Part shown: one piece after another, positions 52,807 through 59,451 of the stretch
Layout: the number at the start of each line of letters is the position of its first letter
How positions within the stretch are numbered: position 1 is the first letter of the stretch
Assembly (NCBI GenBank): GCA_015521685.1
Contig: WANT01000036.1
Span: forward strand, 1 to 59,451
Direction of reading: 5' to 3'
Length of the DNA stretch: 59,451 bases
Source of the DNA: Aeropyrum sp.
GTDB lineage: Archaea > Thermoproteota > Thermoprotei_A > Sulfolobales > Acidilobaceae
Program-made: the position numbers and the translations under genes
Notes under the pieces: generated by a model
Database searches by the model: none
The model's input: only the letters and a program-made list of their open reading frames with translations
Told to the model about the DNA's origin: nothing

Positions 52807-53066
52807 TAGCACCTACTCCTGTGGCATATCTCAACTACCCTAACCAGCTCCTCTGACTCGATAATAGCGTATATTATCCTGTATTCCCCTATCCGCCTAC
52901 GCCAGAGACAATAGTACTCGCCCTTTAGGTGCTTGGCGTCCCCAGCTTTGGGATCCTCTCCCATCTCCTTTATTGCTTGGGCCAGCCTTATCCTGGCGTC
53001 GCCTGGAAGCCTATTGCTCCTGAGCAACCTAGCAGGCTCACGATCCACCTCAACCCTGTAAGCCAC
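52803..53066 (-). CDS. relE: RelE/ParE-family toxin-like protein
   Basis: An 87-residue protein: a helical first half (ARLLRSNRLPGDARIRLAQAIKEM), then DAKHLKGEYYCLWRRRIGEYRIIYAI, the RelE signature of Leu-Lys-Gly followed by Arg-rich strands, and a final strand (ELVRVVEICHRSRCY). RelE toxins cut mRNA on the ribosome. No antitoxin gene is upstream on the same strand, so it may be inactive, or paired with the small opposite-strand protein. It lies inside the tRNA-Ile element. Confidence 0.78.
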   Translation of the reverse strand: MAYRVEVDREPARLLRSNRLPGDARIRLAQAIKEMGEDPKAGDAKHLKGEYYCLWRRRIGEYRIIYAIIESEELVRVVEICHRSRCY

Positions 53067-53434
53067 GATCTCACCCCGTTTACTAAGACACCCATTGACC
53101 TATCGGGGAAAGCTACTATGTACTATGAGAATTTAGCCCACTCTCCATTTATCTCTCTTACAAGTCTTGAGCTAGTTTGGGCTGTTCACCCATGCTCATC
53201 TGTCATCCTGTTATTCGAGAAGCTTTCATAATAACAACTATCACACATCATAGGTAAGAGGCATCCATACTGGAAGATGGGGAGCACGCTGGAACTAAGT
53301 CTAAACGTATTATAATTGTATTAAATTTAAGAAAATAAAATATTATTACATTGACTAGTCATCATAAATCTCAAAATAAAGCATTATGTTCTTCTAGAGA
53401 ATTTTTCTAACGATATTTACCAGAATGTGTAGTA

Positions 53435-53569
53435 ATGTGCCGTATTTCTCGTAAAGGTGGTATCGAGATCTCGCTGTATATTGTATCTGGACGCATTGCA
53501 AGTAAGGTTGTTAATCCTAATAAACAGTATAGTAAGACTCATATGGAAGTTGCCGAGTTAGTGGAGTAA
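53435..53569 (+). CDS. Small AT-rich frame, 44 residues, element remnant
   Basis: ATG at 53435 to TAA at 53569. Sequence (SRKGGIEISLYIVSGRIASK, then a polar tail) is protein-like, and its codon use (AT-rich third bases) is unlike the rest of the window, which suggests foreign origin. No promoter or ribosome site is clear. Could be a fragment of a larger gene of the element. Not recognised. Confidence 0.3.
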   Translation: MCRISRKGGIEISLYIVSGRIASKVVNPNKQYSKTHMEVAELVE

Positions 53570-53635
53570 GTCAAGTGTGCTTAAATGATGTCTGGAAATG
53601 TGCAGGGTAGAGCTTGTTGACCGTGGGCTCCAGAC

Positions 53636-53712
53636 TGGTGGGCCCGGGGGGATTCGAACCCCCGACCTCCCGGTTATCAGCCGGGCGCTCTACCAGGCTG
53701 AGCTACGGGCCC
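53636..53712 (-). tRNA. tRNA-Ile (anticodon GAU), CCA encoded
   Basis: Read on the minus strand: acceptor GGGCCCG/CGGGCCC, D arm GCTC-AGCCTGGTA-GAGC, anticodon stem CCCGG/CCGGG with loop CTGATAA (anticodon GAT), T arm GGGGG-TTCGAAT-CCCCC, discriminator A and an encoded CCA (53636-53638). A minus-strand AT-rich box (CTTAATAAC, 53744-53752) lies about 35 bases ahead and overlaps the end of the 2-hydroxyacid dehydrogenase gene. It serves as integration site of the element to its left. Confidence 0.95.
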
Positions 53713-53747
53713 TCCCGCCATTTAGGGGGTTTTCGCTCTAGAGGTTA

Positions 53748-54848
53748 TTAAGGATTAGTGGTTCTCCCTAAGTTCCACGCATACTCCCTTATGAGCCGTT
53801 CGATAGGTGGAGGTCCTTCGCTCGACTGTCTGCATGGCTTGTTTACAGGGTTCCAGACGTTCCCTGTCTCTAGGTAGAGCCGTGCCTGTCTGGATGCGAG
53901 GACCTGGGTTAGTAGGTGTGATTCTTTGGATGAGCCTGCTATGTGAGGGGTTAGTATTATGTTTTCTCTAGTTCTAGCCAGCTCTACTAGCTTGTGGCTT
54001 GGGTCAATGGGCTCCTCTGGGTAGACGTCGAGGACGAAAGTTATGTCCTCCCTCTCGGCGGCCGCCCTCAGGAGCCCTTTCTCGTCCACCGTAGCACCCC
54101 TGCCTGCATTTATGAATATCGAGCCTGGTTTGAGGAGGCTGAGGTGTCTGTACGTGATTATACCCTTAGTCTCTCTGTTGAGAGGTAGAAGGTTTACTAC
54201 TATGTCGGATTCCCTGAATAGGTCCTCCAAGCTTCCAGCCTTCTCTGCACCTAGCGACAACTCTAGCTCGGGCTTCCTCCTCCTAGACCAGTATAGGATC
54301 CGGCCCGCTCCCAGGGCCTTGAACCTACCCGCCACTATACTCCCTATCCTTCCCAAGCCAAGTATCCCTATTGTCCTCGAGTAGAGTAATCCTCCCCTCC
54401 TGCCAGGCCACTCGCCTCGATACCAGAGGCCCTCTAGGACGTATCTCGTACTCGACACCAGCTGCCTGAGGGAGGACAGCGCCGCCGCAATAACATACTC
54501 TGCTACCGCCTCGCTTATAACCTCGGGCTGGTTGGCCACGCATATACCGAGCTCCTCAGCCCTATCTACGTCTATGTGGTCGTAGCCGCTTGAAGTGGTT
54601 ATAATGAGCTCCAGCCCCCTCGCGGAGTTTAGGAGGCTATTGTCTACACGTGTGAACACGCTAATGAAAACCCTAGCGCCCTCCCGGCTTAGCCTTTCCA
54701 TGCTCCACTTGTACGGATCTCCGCCTGCCCCCATCTCCGCTACACGATAGCCCGCGAGGACCTCCTTCGCCGGCTCAACCAGCCTCCTAGAAACCACAAC
54801 GTCGTACATGACCATAGAATCGCCACCTAGCTGAAGGGTGGCAGGCAA
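53748..54848 (-). CDS. D-isomer-specific 2-hydroxyacid dehydrogenase
   Basis: A 366-residue NAD(P)-dependent dehydrogenase. The Rossmann loop is IGILGLGRIGSIVAGRFKALG near 165; catalytic Arg in INAGRGATVDEKGLL, Glu in VLDVYPEEPID, His in ILTPHIAGSSKES. Residues N-terminal to MVMYDVVVSRRL are not conserved, so the real start is likely 54815 or 54809. Candidate substrates are glyoxylate, hydroxypyruvate or phosphoglycerate; not decided. The C-terminus (GPPPIERLIREYAWNLG) is longer than in glyoxylate reductases. Confidence 0.87.
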   Translation of the reverse strand: MPATLQLGGDSMVMYDVVVSRRLVEPAKEVLAGYRVAEMGAGGDPYKWSMERLSREGARVFISVFTRVDNSLLNSARGLELIITTSSGYDHIDVDRAEELGICVANQPEVISEAVAEYVIAAALSSLRQLVSSTRYVLEGLWYRGEWPGRRGGLLYSRTIGILGLGRIGSIVAGRFKALGAGRILYWSRRRKPELELSLGAEKAGSLEDLFRESDIVVNLLPLNRETKGIITYRHLSLLKPGSIFINAGRGATVDEKGLLRAAAEREDITFVLDVYPEEPIDPSHKLVELARTRENIILTPHIAGSSKESHLLTQVLASRQARLYLETGNVWNPVNKPCRQSSEGPPPIERLIREYAWNLGRTTNP

Positions 54849-54940
54849 GCCTCCTTATTAGGATTATACTTTTTGCTATGTGGCTCTCAAGCCCGCCGCT
54901 ATATATTGCTACCGCTTTACACGCTCCCAGTGGGTGTCTA

Positions 54941-56617
54941 GTGATAAGTAGGGATGATATTTCATCAATCCTTAGGAGGATCGACGGGCGTGGCTATAAG
55001 TCCTACAGCGAGCTCAGGGGAGCCTCAGAAAGTGTTGACGGCGTACATCTGAAGGTGACGAAGGTCCAAGGAGACCCCTTTGCCCCTCCCAGCGTCGTAG
55101 AAATCTCCACAGTCCTGAGGGATGGGTGGAGGGTCGATATAGAGCCCATTCCCCTAGCCGACCTAATCCACAGACAGCTCTCCAAAACCCTGCCCCGTAG
55201 CTCCATGAGGGGTGTGGGCGAGGGGAAGAGCGGAGTCCTAGCGGTCCCCACACCATCCCCAATAATGATACCTAGAAGCGCCGTAGAGGCCCGCCCGCTA
55301 GGAGGAGGGGGTTGGAGGATCCTCGCCAGAGTATGGGTCGGCCTTCCAGCTAGGAGGAGGAGGGTTCTGGGTAGAGAGGCCCTCGAGCTACTGACGAGCA
55401 GGCTGGTCAAGGGATTCAGGGACGCCCTCAGAGATCTAGATGCTAGACGAGTCGCGGAGCATGCTCGGGCATGGGTGGAGCAGGAGTTCCTGAGAGGACT
55501 GCTCAGGAGGGAAGGCTTAGTAGCATTCGTAGGCGACGGCTCAATATTGCCAAGGAAGTGTGGGGGGTGTTGGGAGCCTCTTGAGGGGGCGGTGCCCTTC
55601 GAGAGCCCTCCTTCCCTGAGGCTGGAGGTAGAGCTTCCCACAGGAAGATTAGTCTCTGGGATGGTGGTTAGGAGGGGCGTCACTACTATTGCTGGACCAG
55701 CGTTTCACGGGAAGACTACTCTGGCTGAGGCGATATCCTGGGGTGTTTGGAACCACATACCTGGGGATGGAAGAGAGCTTGTTGTTAGCGACTCAGACCT
55801 AGTCTACGTTGAGAGCGAGAACGGGCGGTGGGTTTCCTGCGTCGACGTATCTCCATTCATCAACTATCTGCCGGGTGGGGTCGACGTTAGGTGTTTCACA
55901 ACCCGCGACGCCAGCGGCGCCACCAGTATTGCAGCCTCGATCCAGGAGTTTGCTGAGGCTGGTGCTTCTGGTTTCGTTATAGATGAGGACGAGACGGCGA
56001 CCAACATGATACATAGAGATGTTTGGGCTGAGGAGGTTACTGGTAAGAGGACCATAAACCCGCTCAGCGACATGTCGTCGGAGCTAGCCAAATCAGGGCT
56101 CAGCATAGTTATAGTTGCCAGCGGGGCCCTACCCCTCCTAGCCTCGTCTAGCGAGATTGTTGTAATGGACGAGTTCAGGGCTAGGGACGCCTCGTTCAAG
56201 AGGAGGGACGCGGAGTCGGCCCTTGAGAACATAGGATATAGGCGTGTTAGCAAGAGGTATGAGAGGCCTGCTGAAAGGCTAGTTGCAAAGCCCCTCCATC
56301 TGGAGAAGCCTAGGGTTAAGGGCTTCGTGGCCGAGGCCCGAGGTTTGAGGGACAGGGTAGACCTGAGGCCGCTTAAGCAAGTAGCGGAGGAGCAGCAGCT
56401 CTCCACCTCTGTTAGGGTAGCCGCCGTCATTGCTTCCCGCAGGCGGGCACCTATAGCTAGACTTGCTAGGGAGTTCTCTCAGAGGCTTTGGAGCTGGGAT
56501 TACAGCTTCCTCGCACAGACCCCAGGACCTGACATCTCATATGTGAGGCACTACGAAATCCTCTACGTCCTCAACAGGCTGCCGGGCCTAGAGGCATGCC
56601 ACACAGGCTACTGCTAG
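54941..56617 (+). CDS. Predicted ATPase of the ABC class (COG3044)
   Basis: I choose GTG 54941 (ISRDDISSILRRIDGRGYKSY), 558 residues, because homologues start with this IDGxGYKxY motif and the TATA-like TTATACTTTT at about 54857 predicts transcription beginning after the longer frame's ATG at 54878. Mid-protein: TIAGPAFHGKTTLAEAI (modified Walker A), YNHIPGDGRE-like WNHIPGDGRELV, DVSPFINYLPGG, and FVIDEDETATNMIHRD (Walker B). These are typical of the stand-alone ABC-class ATPases of COG3044. Role unknown. It ends 4 bases into the convergent neighbour. Confidence 0.83.
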   Translation: MISRDDISSILRRIDGRGYKSYSELRGASESVDGVHLKVTKVQGDPFAPPSVVEISTVLRDGWRVDIEPIPLADLIHRQLSKTLPRSSMRGVGEGKSGVLAVPTPSPIMIPRSAVEARPLGGGGWRILARVWVGLPARRRRVLGREALELLTSRLVKGFRDALRDLDARRVAEHARAWVEQEFLRGLLRREGLVAFVGDGSILPRKCGGCWEPLEGAVPFESPPSLRLEVELPTGRLVSGMVVRRGVTTIAGPAFHGKTTLAEAISWGVWNHIPGDGRELVVSDSDLVYVESENGRWVSCVDVSPFINYLPGGVDVRCFTTRDASGATSIAASIQEFAEAGASGFVIDEDETATNMIHRDVWAEEVTGKRTINPLSDMSSELAKSGLSIVIVASGALPLLASSSEIVVMDEFRARDASFKRRDAESALENIGYRRVSKRYERPAERLVAKPLHLEKPRVKGFVAEARGLRDRVDLRPLKQVAEEQQLSTSVRVAAVIASRRRAPIARLAREFSQRLWSWDYSFLAQTPGPDISYVRHYEILYVLNRLPGLEACHTGYC

Positions 56618-57102
56618 CTCCCAAGCATCTCTAGGAGCCCTACGAATAGGGCTGCCACTCCCGCCAGGCTAGCCGCGCCGTTGAGGAAAGGATCATCCCA
56701 CCTCCCCAGCGGTAGGGCCAGCTTGCGGCCTAGTATCCACACCCCTCCGGGGTTGAGGTAGTCTAGGAGTAGGTGGCTTAGTGCTGAGATAAGGAAGAGC
56801 GCTGCACCTCCTCCAACGCATGCCATGGTAGGGGATGCTAGTCCGCCTACGACGGCTCCCGCGGCGGCAGATATTGGAGCTAGAGTCTCCAGGCTGTGGA
56901 GTAGGCGGCTCCTAGAGGTATATCCGCCTCTTACCTCGTGGGATAATGCATCTATTATGGGGTGGATTGCGGCGGCCCCCAGAATTGTTGGGGCCATGCA
57001 GGTTAGAGTTCCTGGAAGCCAGCTACTCATTAGGCTTGCAGCCAGAACCGCTATTCCCAGGCTAAAAACAACGTGGGTCTCAGTCCTCAACTCTCCACCC
57101 AC
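56614..57102 (-). CDS. Membrane protein, DUF457/YdjM-like
   Basis: A 162-residue protein with four or five hydrophobic helices. The motifs THVVFSLGIA at the start, AAIHPIIDALSHEVRGG, RSRLLHSLE and ALSHLLLDYLNPGGV are His and Asp-rich loops typical of the metal-dependent membrane hydrolase family YdjM/DUF457 (and the related crenarchaeal DUF1286). Activity is not proven for the family. Same strand as the ferritin-like/VIT1 gene, 15 bases downstream of it. Confidence 0.7.
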   Translation of the reverse strand: MGGELRTETHVVFSLGIAVLAASLMSSWLPGTLTCMAPTILGAAAIHPIIDALSHEVRGGYTSRSRLLHSLETLAPISAAAGAVVGGLASPTMACVGGGAALFLISALSHLLLDYLNPGGVWILGRKLALPLGRWDDPFLNGAASLAGVAALFVGLLEMLGS

Positions 57103-57117
57103 ACTAGTGTGCCTATG

Positions 57118-58026
57118 CTATCCAAACACTCCCTCCAGGCCGAAGATACTGCCCAGTATGTCTCCGAATATGTACGCCGCTGCGGCAGTGCCAAAGAGTA
57201 TGCCCAGGTTCTCCATAGCCTCCCTGGTGAAACTCGACTCGTTTATCACGCTACTGTAGAAGACGAATACCACTACTAGCACCACAGCTAGGATGACGCT
57301 CGCGACGAAGGCCAGTATGTTGGAGTGTGTCACAAAGTATGGAGCAGCCAGTATTATGACGGCGATGAAGTAGGCCACCCCGGTTGCTATTGCCGAGGGC
57401 AACGGGCTCTCGCTACCCTCGTGCTTAGCCTGGAGGTAGGCGGCTGCCGCCATAGATATAGCTGCTGACAAGCCCACGATGAGCCCCGCCACGCCGGCGA
57501 CCAGTGTGGTGGCGGTAGCGCCCAGGAAGCCTGCGTGGACACCAGTAATCTCTATTATAGCGTCGGCTAGGCCAAGGGCTATGAAGCCGAGATACCTGAC
57601 TATCCTCTCCTCCATCCTCTCAAGAAGGTTCTTCTCGTGGCTCAGCTCATCCTCAATAATACTCTCAAGCCTCTCCCTATGCTCACCCTCAAGCTCCTCC
57701 AGAAACTTCTTGTAACTCTCTATCACCTCCTTCTCATGCCTCTCAAGGAGCTTCACAGTGAAGGTAACCCCGAGCAGCCTCCTGAAGAACCTAATAGCCA
57801 GCAGCTTACCCTTAGGTATGTCAACCCTACAATCCTCCCCTAGAAGCGTCTTCCAGAACTCGTAGTGAGAGTACTCCTGCCTAGACATCTCCTCCAGAAT
57901 CTCCCTGTTGCGCTCCGACTTTTCTAGAGAAGCAAGGTACTTGTAGATCATGTAGTCCGTATACTCGTCAACGCAGAACTCCCTAACCCTCGTCCTCACA
58001 TCACCCTCAACCACTGCTCCCTGCAT
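57118..58026 (-). CDS. Ferritin-like / VIT1-CCC1 fusion, iron or manganese transporter
   Basis: I choose ATG 58026 (QGAVVEGDVRT), since the TATA box predicts transcription starting just before it; a TTG at 58035 is the longer option. Residues about 10-140 form a ferritin-like four-helix domain with E..H sets: VDEYTDYMIYKYLA, EEMSRQEYSHYEFWK, ERHEKEVIESYKK, EDELSHEKNLLERM. Residues about 145-300 form the VIT1/CCC1 domain, five helices with GLADAIIEITGVHAGF and GLSAAISMAAAAYLQAK. Similar fusions (MbfA) export iron in bacteria. Likely detoxifies iron or manganese. Confidence 0.87.
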   Translation of the reverse strand: MQGAVVEGDVRTRVREFCVDEYTDYMIYKYLASLEKSERNREILEEMSRQEYSHYEFWKTLLGEDCRVDIPKGKLLAIRFFRRLLGVTFTVKLLERHEKEVIESYKKFLEELEGEHRERLESIIEDELSHEKNLLERMEERIVRYLGFIALGLADAIIEITGVHAGFLGATATTLVAGVAGLIVGLSAAISMAAAAYLQAKHEGSESPLPSAIATGVAYFIAVIILAAPYFVTHSNILAFVASVILAVVLVVVFVFYSSVINESSFTREAMENLGILFGTAAAAYIFGDILGSIFGLEGVFG

Positions 58027-58050
58027 ATCGTCCAACCCCCCGCCTTCGTC

Positions 58051-58059
58051 TTTATATGG
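58051..58059 (-). promoter_or_regulatory. TATA box for the ferritin-like/VIT1 gene
   Basis: Minus strand CCATATAAA. It places the transcript start near 58028, giving a leaderless message that begins at ATG 58026. Confidence 0.5.
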
Positions 58060-58189
58060 AGCACTTTAATTATCTGAGGCAATACACGCGGCGCCAATCG
58101 CCTCTCAAGCCAATATTCCCTCCACGCCACTAGATAAGGAGTTATGGGGCCCCGTGAGATAGCTGGACGACGCCGACCCTATCGCCAGA

Positions 58190-59451
58190 GTGGCTGGCGA
58201 TGGGGTGGCGGCCCGGTCGAGGGCCCCCCGCTTCCCGATATTTAGGAAGCTGGAGGTGTATGCCTTGGGTAAGTATGTTGAGAATGCTGTCAAGGTGTTT
58301 CTCAACACTGGCACGAGGTTCCCTCGCCGCATAATATGGGCTGTTGGCCTCGTTAAGTATTCCGCAGCTAAGGCTAACAGGGATGTTGGGCTTCTCGATG
58401 AGAGGCGTGCTGAGGCTATCATGAAGGCTGCTATGGAGGTTGCTCAAGGCCTCCACGATAATAAGATTGTTGTCGACGTTTTCCAGACTGGCAGCGGTAC
58501 TGGGCTTAACATGAATGTTAACGAGGTTATAGCTGAGAGGGCGAGCGAGATCGGCGGGATCCCAGTCCACCCCAATGACCACGTCAACATGGGGCAGTCT
58601 AGCAACGATGTCATACCCACAGCGATAAGGGTTGCCGCTGCCAAGGCAGTCTCGGAGGAGGTCATACCGCCGCTGGAGTCTATGATCTCGGCTCTCAGGA
58701 GGCTTGAAGAGGAGTACTCGAGTGTTGTTAAGCCTGGGAGAACGCACCTGAGGGACGCCCTTCCCGTGACATTCGGCCAGGAGATGGGAGCGTATAGGGA
58801 CGCTTTCGCCAAGGACCTGGAGTTCCTCAAATCAGCTCTAAACCAGGTCCTCGAGGTCCCCCTAGGCGGTAGCGCCGTTGGGACAGGGATAAACACGCAC
58901 CCCGAATACGCCTCTAAGGCTGTGGAGACGCTCTCAGAGGTCTCCGGAGTTCCTGTAAGACCAGCGGCCAGCAGGTTCAGGGCTATGAGACTAGTTACCG
59001 ACATGCTCATGGCTAGCAGCGCCTTGAGGGCGGTAGCTGTAGATCTGTGGAGGCTCTCCCAGGACTTGAGGCTAATGTATTCCGGCCCCTTCACAGGTAT
59101 ATCCGAGATAGAGATACCCCAGGCCGTGCCTGGCAGCAGCATGATGCCAGGCAAGGTCAATCCTGTGACGGTAGAGGCGGCAATGCAGGCTTCATCCTAC
59201 GTTTTCGGCCTAGACAGCGCCGTCCTCAACGCCTCCCTGCTAGGCGAGTTCGAGCTCAGCATGGGACTCCCCCTAGCAGGCTACACAGTCGTTAGGGAGG
59301 CAGAGGTCCTCGGCGAAGCGCTTAGGAAGACGGCAAGCCTAGTAGTAGAGAGGGTGGAGCCCAAGAGGGAGAGGATGAGAGAGCTGGCTGAGAAGAGCCA
59401 GGCCCTGATAACCCTCGTGGCCCCCATCATAGGCTATGAGAAGGCTGCCGA
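58190..59451 (+). CDS. fumC: Class II fumarase, 3' end outside window
   Basis: The frame is open from 58190 to the window end. It has DVFQTGSGTGLNMNVNEVIA, HPNDHVNMGQSSNDVIPTA, GRTHLRDALPVTFGQEMGAY and GSSMMPGKVNPVTVEA, the last being the mobile catalytic-Ser loop of the fumarase/aspartase superfamily. Ends in LVAPIIGYEKAA. Fumarate hydratase is more likely than aspartase by similarity, and it complements the sdhACDB operon. Start uncertain: GTG 58190, GTG 58256, or TTG 58265 with GGAGGTG 6 bases ahead. The usual YYGxQTxRAxEN segment is replaced by YALGKYVENAVKVF, so the N-terminus is divergent. Confidence 0.88.
   Translation, partial: MAGDGVAARSRAPRFPIFRKLEVYALGKYVENAVKVFLNTGTRFPRRIIWAVGLVKYSAAKANRDVGLLDERRAEAIMKAAMEVAQGLHDNKIVVDVFQTGSGTGLNMNVNEVIAERASEIGGIPVHPNDHVNMGQSSNDVIPTAIRVAAAKAVSEEVIPPLESMISALRRLEEEYSSVVKPGRTHLRDALPVTFGQEMGAYRDAFAKDLEFLKSALNQVLEVPLGGSAVGTGINTHPEYASKAVETLSEVSGVPVRPAASRFRAMRLVTDMLMASSALRAVAVDLWRLSQDLRLMYSGPFTGISEIEIPQAVPGSSMMPGKVNPVTVEAAMQASSYVFGLDSAVLNASLLGEFELSMGLPLAGYTVVREAEVLGEALRKTASLVVERVEPKRERMRELAEKSQALITLVAPIIGYEKAA

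Larger units (their letters stand above)
52353..53679. mobile_element. Remnant of an integrated element in tRNA-Ile(GAU)
   Basis: Two 51-bp direct repeats bound 1,276 bases (unit length). The interior differs from its surroundings: AT-rich (strikingly at 53300-53420), with only small frames: a RelE-like toxin, a 44-residue frame opposite it and a 44-residue AT-rich frame. No integrase or replication gene is left. This is a decayed integrative plasmid, virus or satellite, or a small element mobilised in trans. Regions 52404-52671 and 53070-53434 have no gene I can support. Confidence 0.75.

Noticed and set aside
53340-53370. ATGATGA on the minus strand as a C box of a C/D RNA.
   Set aside because: No CTGA D box at the usual spacing and no second box pair.
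55003-55683. 226-codon minus-strand frame opposite the COG3044 ATPase.
   Set aside because: Low-complexity Ser/Leu/Arg shadow; ATPase conservation is on the plus strand.
58105-59160. Long minus-strand frames opposite the fumarase gene.
   Set aside because: The plus strand carries the full set of fumarase motifs; the frames are shadows.

Overview
This window looks like a chromosome segment of a hyperthermophilic crenarchaeon of the Desulfurococcales, close to Aeropyrum. The evidence is a voltage-gated K+ channel that closely resembles KvAP of Aeropyrum pernix as I remember that protein, eukaryote-type ribosomal proteins eL34 and eL14, an archaeal 5S rRNA, CdvB/CdvC division proteins, EndoMS/NucS, an archaeal-type bulge-helix-bulge intron in cbf5, TATA-box promoters about 25 bases before starts, and heavy use of GTG and TTG starts. 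The KvAP-like protein differs from KvAP at many positions, so this is a relative of A. pernix rather than that strain.

Layout. 1-3.5 kb: 3' part of an M28 peptidase, a GT87-like membrane glycosyltransferase, glycerate kinase. 3.5-7.4 kb, minus strand: an overlapping run ribB-ribC-cbf5(intron)-purine nucleoside phosphorylase-membrane protein. 7.5-8.5 kb: an eIF2B-like protein. 8.8-13.9 kb: secY-adkA-DUF106-amidase-eL34-cmk-eL14, the crenarchaeal secretion/ribosome cluster. 14-18 kb: a small unlisted minus-strand gene, DUF2192, an HTH-CBS regulator, two ribbon-helix-helix proteins, DUF1152. 18-24.3 kb: a sodium/solute symporter, two divergent surface proteins on Thr/Glu-rich stalks (one a metallophosphoesterase), and a DMT exporter. 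24.4-28 kb: a tiny hyper-acidic protein, a methyltransferase, and cdvB-cdvC. 28-31 kb: 5S rRNA, an O6-alkylguanine methyltransferase, an Sm-like protein, NucS and the K+ channel. 31-36.5 kb: a creatininase/ArfB-like enzyme with hexulose-phosphate synthase, gcvH and the sdhACDB respiratory complex. 36.8-40.7 kb: a potDABC-type polyamine ABC importer; 40.7-43.2 kb: CopA. 43.3-45.3 kb: a degenerate DHH/RecJ-like protein, DUF504 and a RIO/Bud32-like kinase. 45.4-49.9 kb: a GltD-like oxidoreductase, a strongly structured RNA candidate between convergent genes, a membrane protein whose N-terminus may be frameshifted, a radical SAM protein, and dphB. 49.9-51.7 kb: thiolase with its DUF35 partner. 52.3-53.7 kb: a tRNA-Ile(GAU) gene with a 51-bp copy of its 3' half 1.28 kb away, bounding an AT-rich decayed integrated element that carries a RelE-like toxin. 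53.7-59.4 kb: a 2-hydroxyacid dehydrogenase, a COG3044 ATPase, a DUF457-like membrane protein, a ferritin-like/VIT1 fusion and a fumarase running off the end.

Gene cooperation. RibB uses ribulose-5-phosphate, which HPS can supply in archaea. The ArfB-like enzyme acts in archaeal riboflavin/F420 synthesis, so two separated loci appear to serve flavin synthesis. SdhACDB and fumarase are consecutive TCA steps. SecY, adenylate and cytidylate kinase and ribosomal proteins form a growth cluster. CdvB and CdvC form the ESCRT division machine, here without cdvA alongside.

The most interesting items are the cbf5 intron that splits the predicted catalytic Asp codon, the hyper-acidic mini-protein, the structured RNA at 46.6 kb, the tRNA-Ile bounded element, the degenerate RecJ/Cdc45-like operon, and the possible frameshift at 47.8 kb. 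No CRISPR array was seen, and I did not identify a clear, wholly new multi-gene system.
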